Shown here piece after piece: positions 62,440 to 64,000 of a stretch of DNA of 64,000 nt (its first letter is position 1; each line of letters starts with the position of its first letter). Under the pieces are notes generated by a model. The model saw only the letters and a list, made by a program, of their open reading frames with translations. It was not told the origin of the DNA and did no database searches. Origin of the DNA: Vanilla planifolia (lineage: Eukaryota > Streptophyta > Magnoliopsida > Asparagales > Orchidaceae); the NCBI GenBank assembly GCA_023846275.1, contig CM043870.1:17981057-18045056 (forward strand), read 5' to 3'. Made by a program: the position numbers and the translations under genes.

Positions 62440-63060
62440 CTAGGTCCTTCTCAAATTAGTTTAAAGAACAATTCCAATTATTCTCCATCTTTTATGTAAA
62501 TGTAGGGTGATTCAAAAACATGTTATAAAATTTAATTTTTTTCGAAATGAAGGATGGATTTTGATGATATTTATCAGAAGAGGTGCATGACTTGATCTAG
62601 TTCTTACGAGATGATGAATTATAAAAGTTGAAAGTAGTTTTTCCCATATGAAGGAATAAGTAAAAAATGACTACTGCAAAAGATGATATAGATCTATAAA
62701 GTAAACAAACTCTTACATTGGTTTTAGTTTAGGGATTGATTGTACATTGTAATCATCTGAAGATGTAATTTCATTGATGTCAACATTATAGTTGAAGTCC
62801 TTCCAAAGAATCTATATTTTTTATTGATTGTAATAACAATGCTAAAAATTTAGTTTAATAGCAATTTTTTACATCTTATCCTTATTACAAATAAGTTCCA
62901 ATAAGACAACTTATCTAACAATATACATTTTAATAAATTAATGAATCACCTAGCTAAGCCCTTTTAATAGAACCTTAAATATTTCAAAATAAGAAATTAT
63001 TCATTAATACCAACATTATTTTCAATTTGGATAACTGAAAACATCCTCTAATACTTCTTG
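62440..63060 (-). pseudogene. LINE endonuclease remnant
   Basis: On the minus strand a decayed N-I-R-G start (about 62,950-63,000) is followed by WKDFNYNV at about 62,790 (from G-D-F-N) and FIDLYHLLQ (from F-x-D-L-I-D-x-x-L). Later come TRSSHAPLLINI (from R-x-x-S-D-H-x-P-L/I) and FLNHPTF at about 62,480-62,600. This order is that of the apurinic-type endonuclease that opens LINE ORF2. The catalytic Asp of SDH is missing in the SSHAPL reading. Confidence 0.8.
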
Positions 63061-63539
63061 GGCTAATTGATTTTTCCTGAATCTTTTATAACTTTTTTCA
63101 CATTCGTTGATATTTAGTCTATTAAACTTAGTGTGAATTTGAAACATATAAGTTATTTTTCTCCAAAAAGGCTTTCACTAAAAATTTTAAGATCTAGATT
63201 ATAATATAAGTGCTAACTTTTATCCTATGAATTTTTTGAATAAAAAACTTAACCATTGTCCTTCTCATTTTTCAGAATTTCTTAAGAAATTATAGTCATC
63301 CAATAATTGGCTTGTCAAATAGTTCCACTTCCTTGTATATATCAATTATCTTTCATAACCTTTAGGGATGTGCTCAATTGTTTTTATTTTTATTAAAACC
63401 ATTGGTAGAACATCCATTGTGGATTACTTGACCAAAGGGTTAATAGCTAAAGTAGGAATTTTGGTGCCTTCAATATTTTCTTATTGTTGGTTATAATTGT
63501 TGACATCTTCTTTAATATTTTGTCCATCAATTACATGAT

Positions 63540-63870
63540 CGTATTCCTTGATATAAACGACAAGGCAGTCCAAAGAGTTGCCTAATTATTTTTAATGGTT
63601 GCCTTGAGTTAGCCTATGTCTTTGTTTGTGGCATCCTTTGTCAAATTTAGGTAAGTCATCATATTAGATTTTCTAACAAAAGCTATTATTTGAAATACCT
63701 TTAGTAGAAATTTTGATTTTGTTTGTCAACTCTTTTGCCAACTCCACATCAATACATACTTAGGCAATTTTAGGATGTGTGAAATTAAAAGTAGTGACAT
63801 CTACTTTCAAAGAGCCTAGTCACTGATGTTATTAAGTGAAGTACTAAAATACTGAATTGGTAAGTGCTTC
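63540..63870 (-). pseudogene. LINE ORF1 DUF4283 and zinc-knuckle remnant
   Basis: The minus strand reads LKVDVTTFNFTHPKIA, VCIDVELAKELTNKIKI, then YDDLPKFDKGCHKQRHRL. These fit V-D-x-x-T-x-x-x-x-R-x-x-x-A-R-V-C-I-E-x-D-L-x-K-x-L-P-x-x-I-x-I followed by Y-E-x-L-P-x-F-C-x-x-C-x-x-x-G-H of plant LINE ORF1. The knuckle has lost its first Cys (now Asp) and its Gly (now Arg), while one Cys and the His remain. Confidence 0.8.
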
Positions 63871-64000
63871 ATTGTGTTCCAACCAAAGTGATTGTTCCAA
63901 ATTCAATTGAAAGAAAGCGTAGAAGCCATACACAAATGAGTTTAACTATTAATAGTCTTACAACACCACTCAAATTCACATAAGAATAGCTTGTGTGCAT

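Larger units (their letters stand above)
57800..64000 (-). mobile_element. Minus-strand LINE (plant L1 type), near full length, runs off the right edge
   Basis: From high to low coordinates on the minus strand: ORF1 DUF4283 and knuckle (63.5-63.85 kb), endonuclease (62.44-63.06 kb), linker (62.1-62.25 kb), RT (60.85-62.0 kb), RNase H (59.48-59.89 kb) and a long 3' segment shared with 0.55-2.2 kb. Collinear order is complete. The 5' end of ORF1 and the 5' UTR lie beyond the window. Stops and shifts occur in every domain. Confidence 0.9.

Noticed and set aside
1..64000. CRISPR arrays, bacterial operons, phage, organellar inserts or host genes with introns
   Set aside because: No regularly spaced short repeats, ribosome-binding sites, long open frames, rRNA or tRNA genes, organelle-like coding stretches or convincing exon series were seen on either strand.

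Overview
This window looks like nuclear intergenic DNA of a land plant, most likely a seed plant with a large, old, repeat-filled genome. It is very AT-rich, with GC in the upper twenties percent by eye and few CG dinucleotides. I found no intact host gene, no rRNA or tRNA gene, no CRISPR array and no prokaryotic signal. The longest open frames are about 100 codons, and most are antisense or chance readings. All recognisable protein signal is decayed retrotransposon code. The plant assignment rests on two lineages: SIRE/Maximus-type Ty1/copia elements, and plant L1-type LINEs whose ORF2 ends in an RNase H domain.

Layout. (1) 0.55-3.3 kb: minus-strand 3' part of a LINE, cut off at its 5' side. 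(2) 3.3-13.1 kb: AT-rich DNA with a 71-bp AT microsatellite, a 93-bp tandem duplication, and a possible LTR near 10 kb. (3) 13.1-18.7 kb: plus-strand LINE with possible ORF1, ORF2 linker, RT, zf-RVT and RNase H, interrupted by a less AT-rich repeat at 15.2-15.6 kb. (4) 18.7-24.5 kb: unassigned. (5) 24.5-26.9 kb: minus-strand SIRE-type body (gag, zinc knuckle, coiled coil, protease, GAG-pre-integrase, integrase), abutted at 26,945 by a plus-oriented SIRE-type LTR that reaches about 28.65 kb. (6) 28.8-29.05 kb: second copy of the 15.4-kb repeat. (7) 29-34.8 kb: extremely AT-rich DNA. (8) 34.86-35.18 kb: minus-strand copia integrase scrap from another lineage. (9) 36.62-44.81 kb: nearly complete plus-strand SIRE-type element with 5' LTR, primer site, gag, protease, integrase, RT, RNase H, polypurine tract and a truncated 3' LTR. 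(10) 46.5-49.9 kb: rearranged copia pol with a ~769-bp tandem duplication and two copies of the RT C-terminal half. (11) 51.2-55.4 kb: extremely AT-rich DNA. (12) 55,435-55,750: minus-oriented LTR with an adjoining primer-binding site. (13) 56.94-57.67 kb: 384-bp tandem duplication. (14) 57.8-64.0 kb: minus-strand, near-complete LINE running off the right edge. Its 3' 2.8 kb is the same family as item 1.

Nothing here appears to work together as a system. The elements are independent insertions that decayed mainly by transitions (G to A and C to T), which have replaced several catalytic residues and filled the frames with stops. The most useful observations are structural: the collinear domain order in each relic, the duplicated pol pieces, the head-on LTR/gag junction, and the long unexplained segment downstream of RNase H that both edge LINEs share. 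I found no convincing undescribed biological system.
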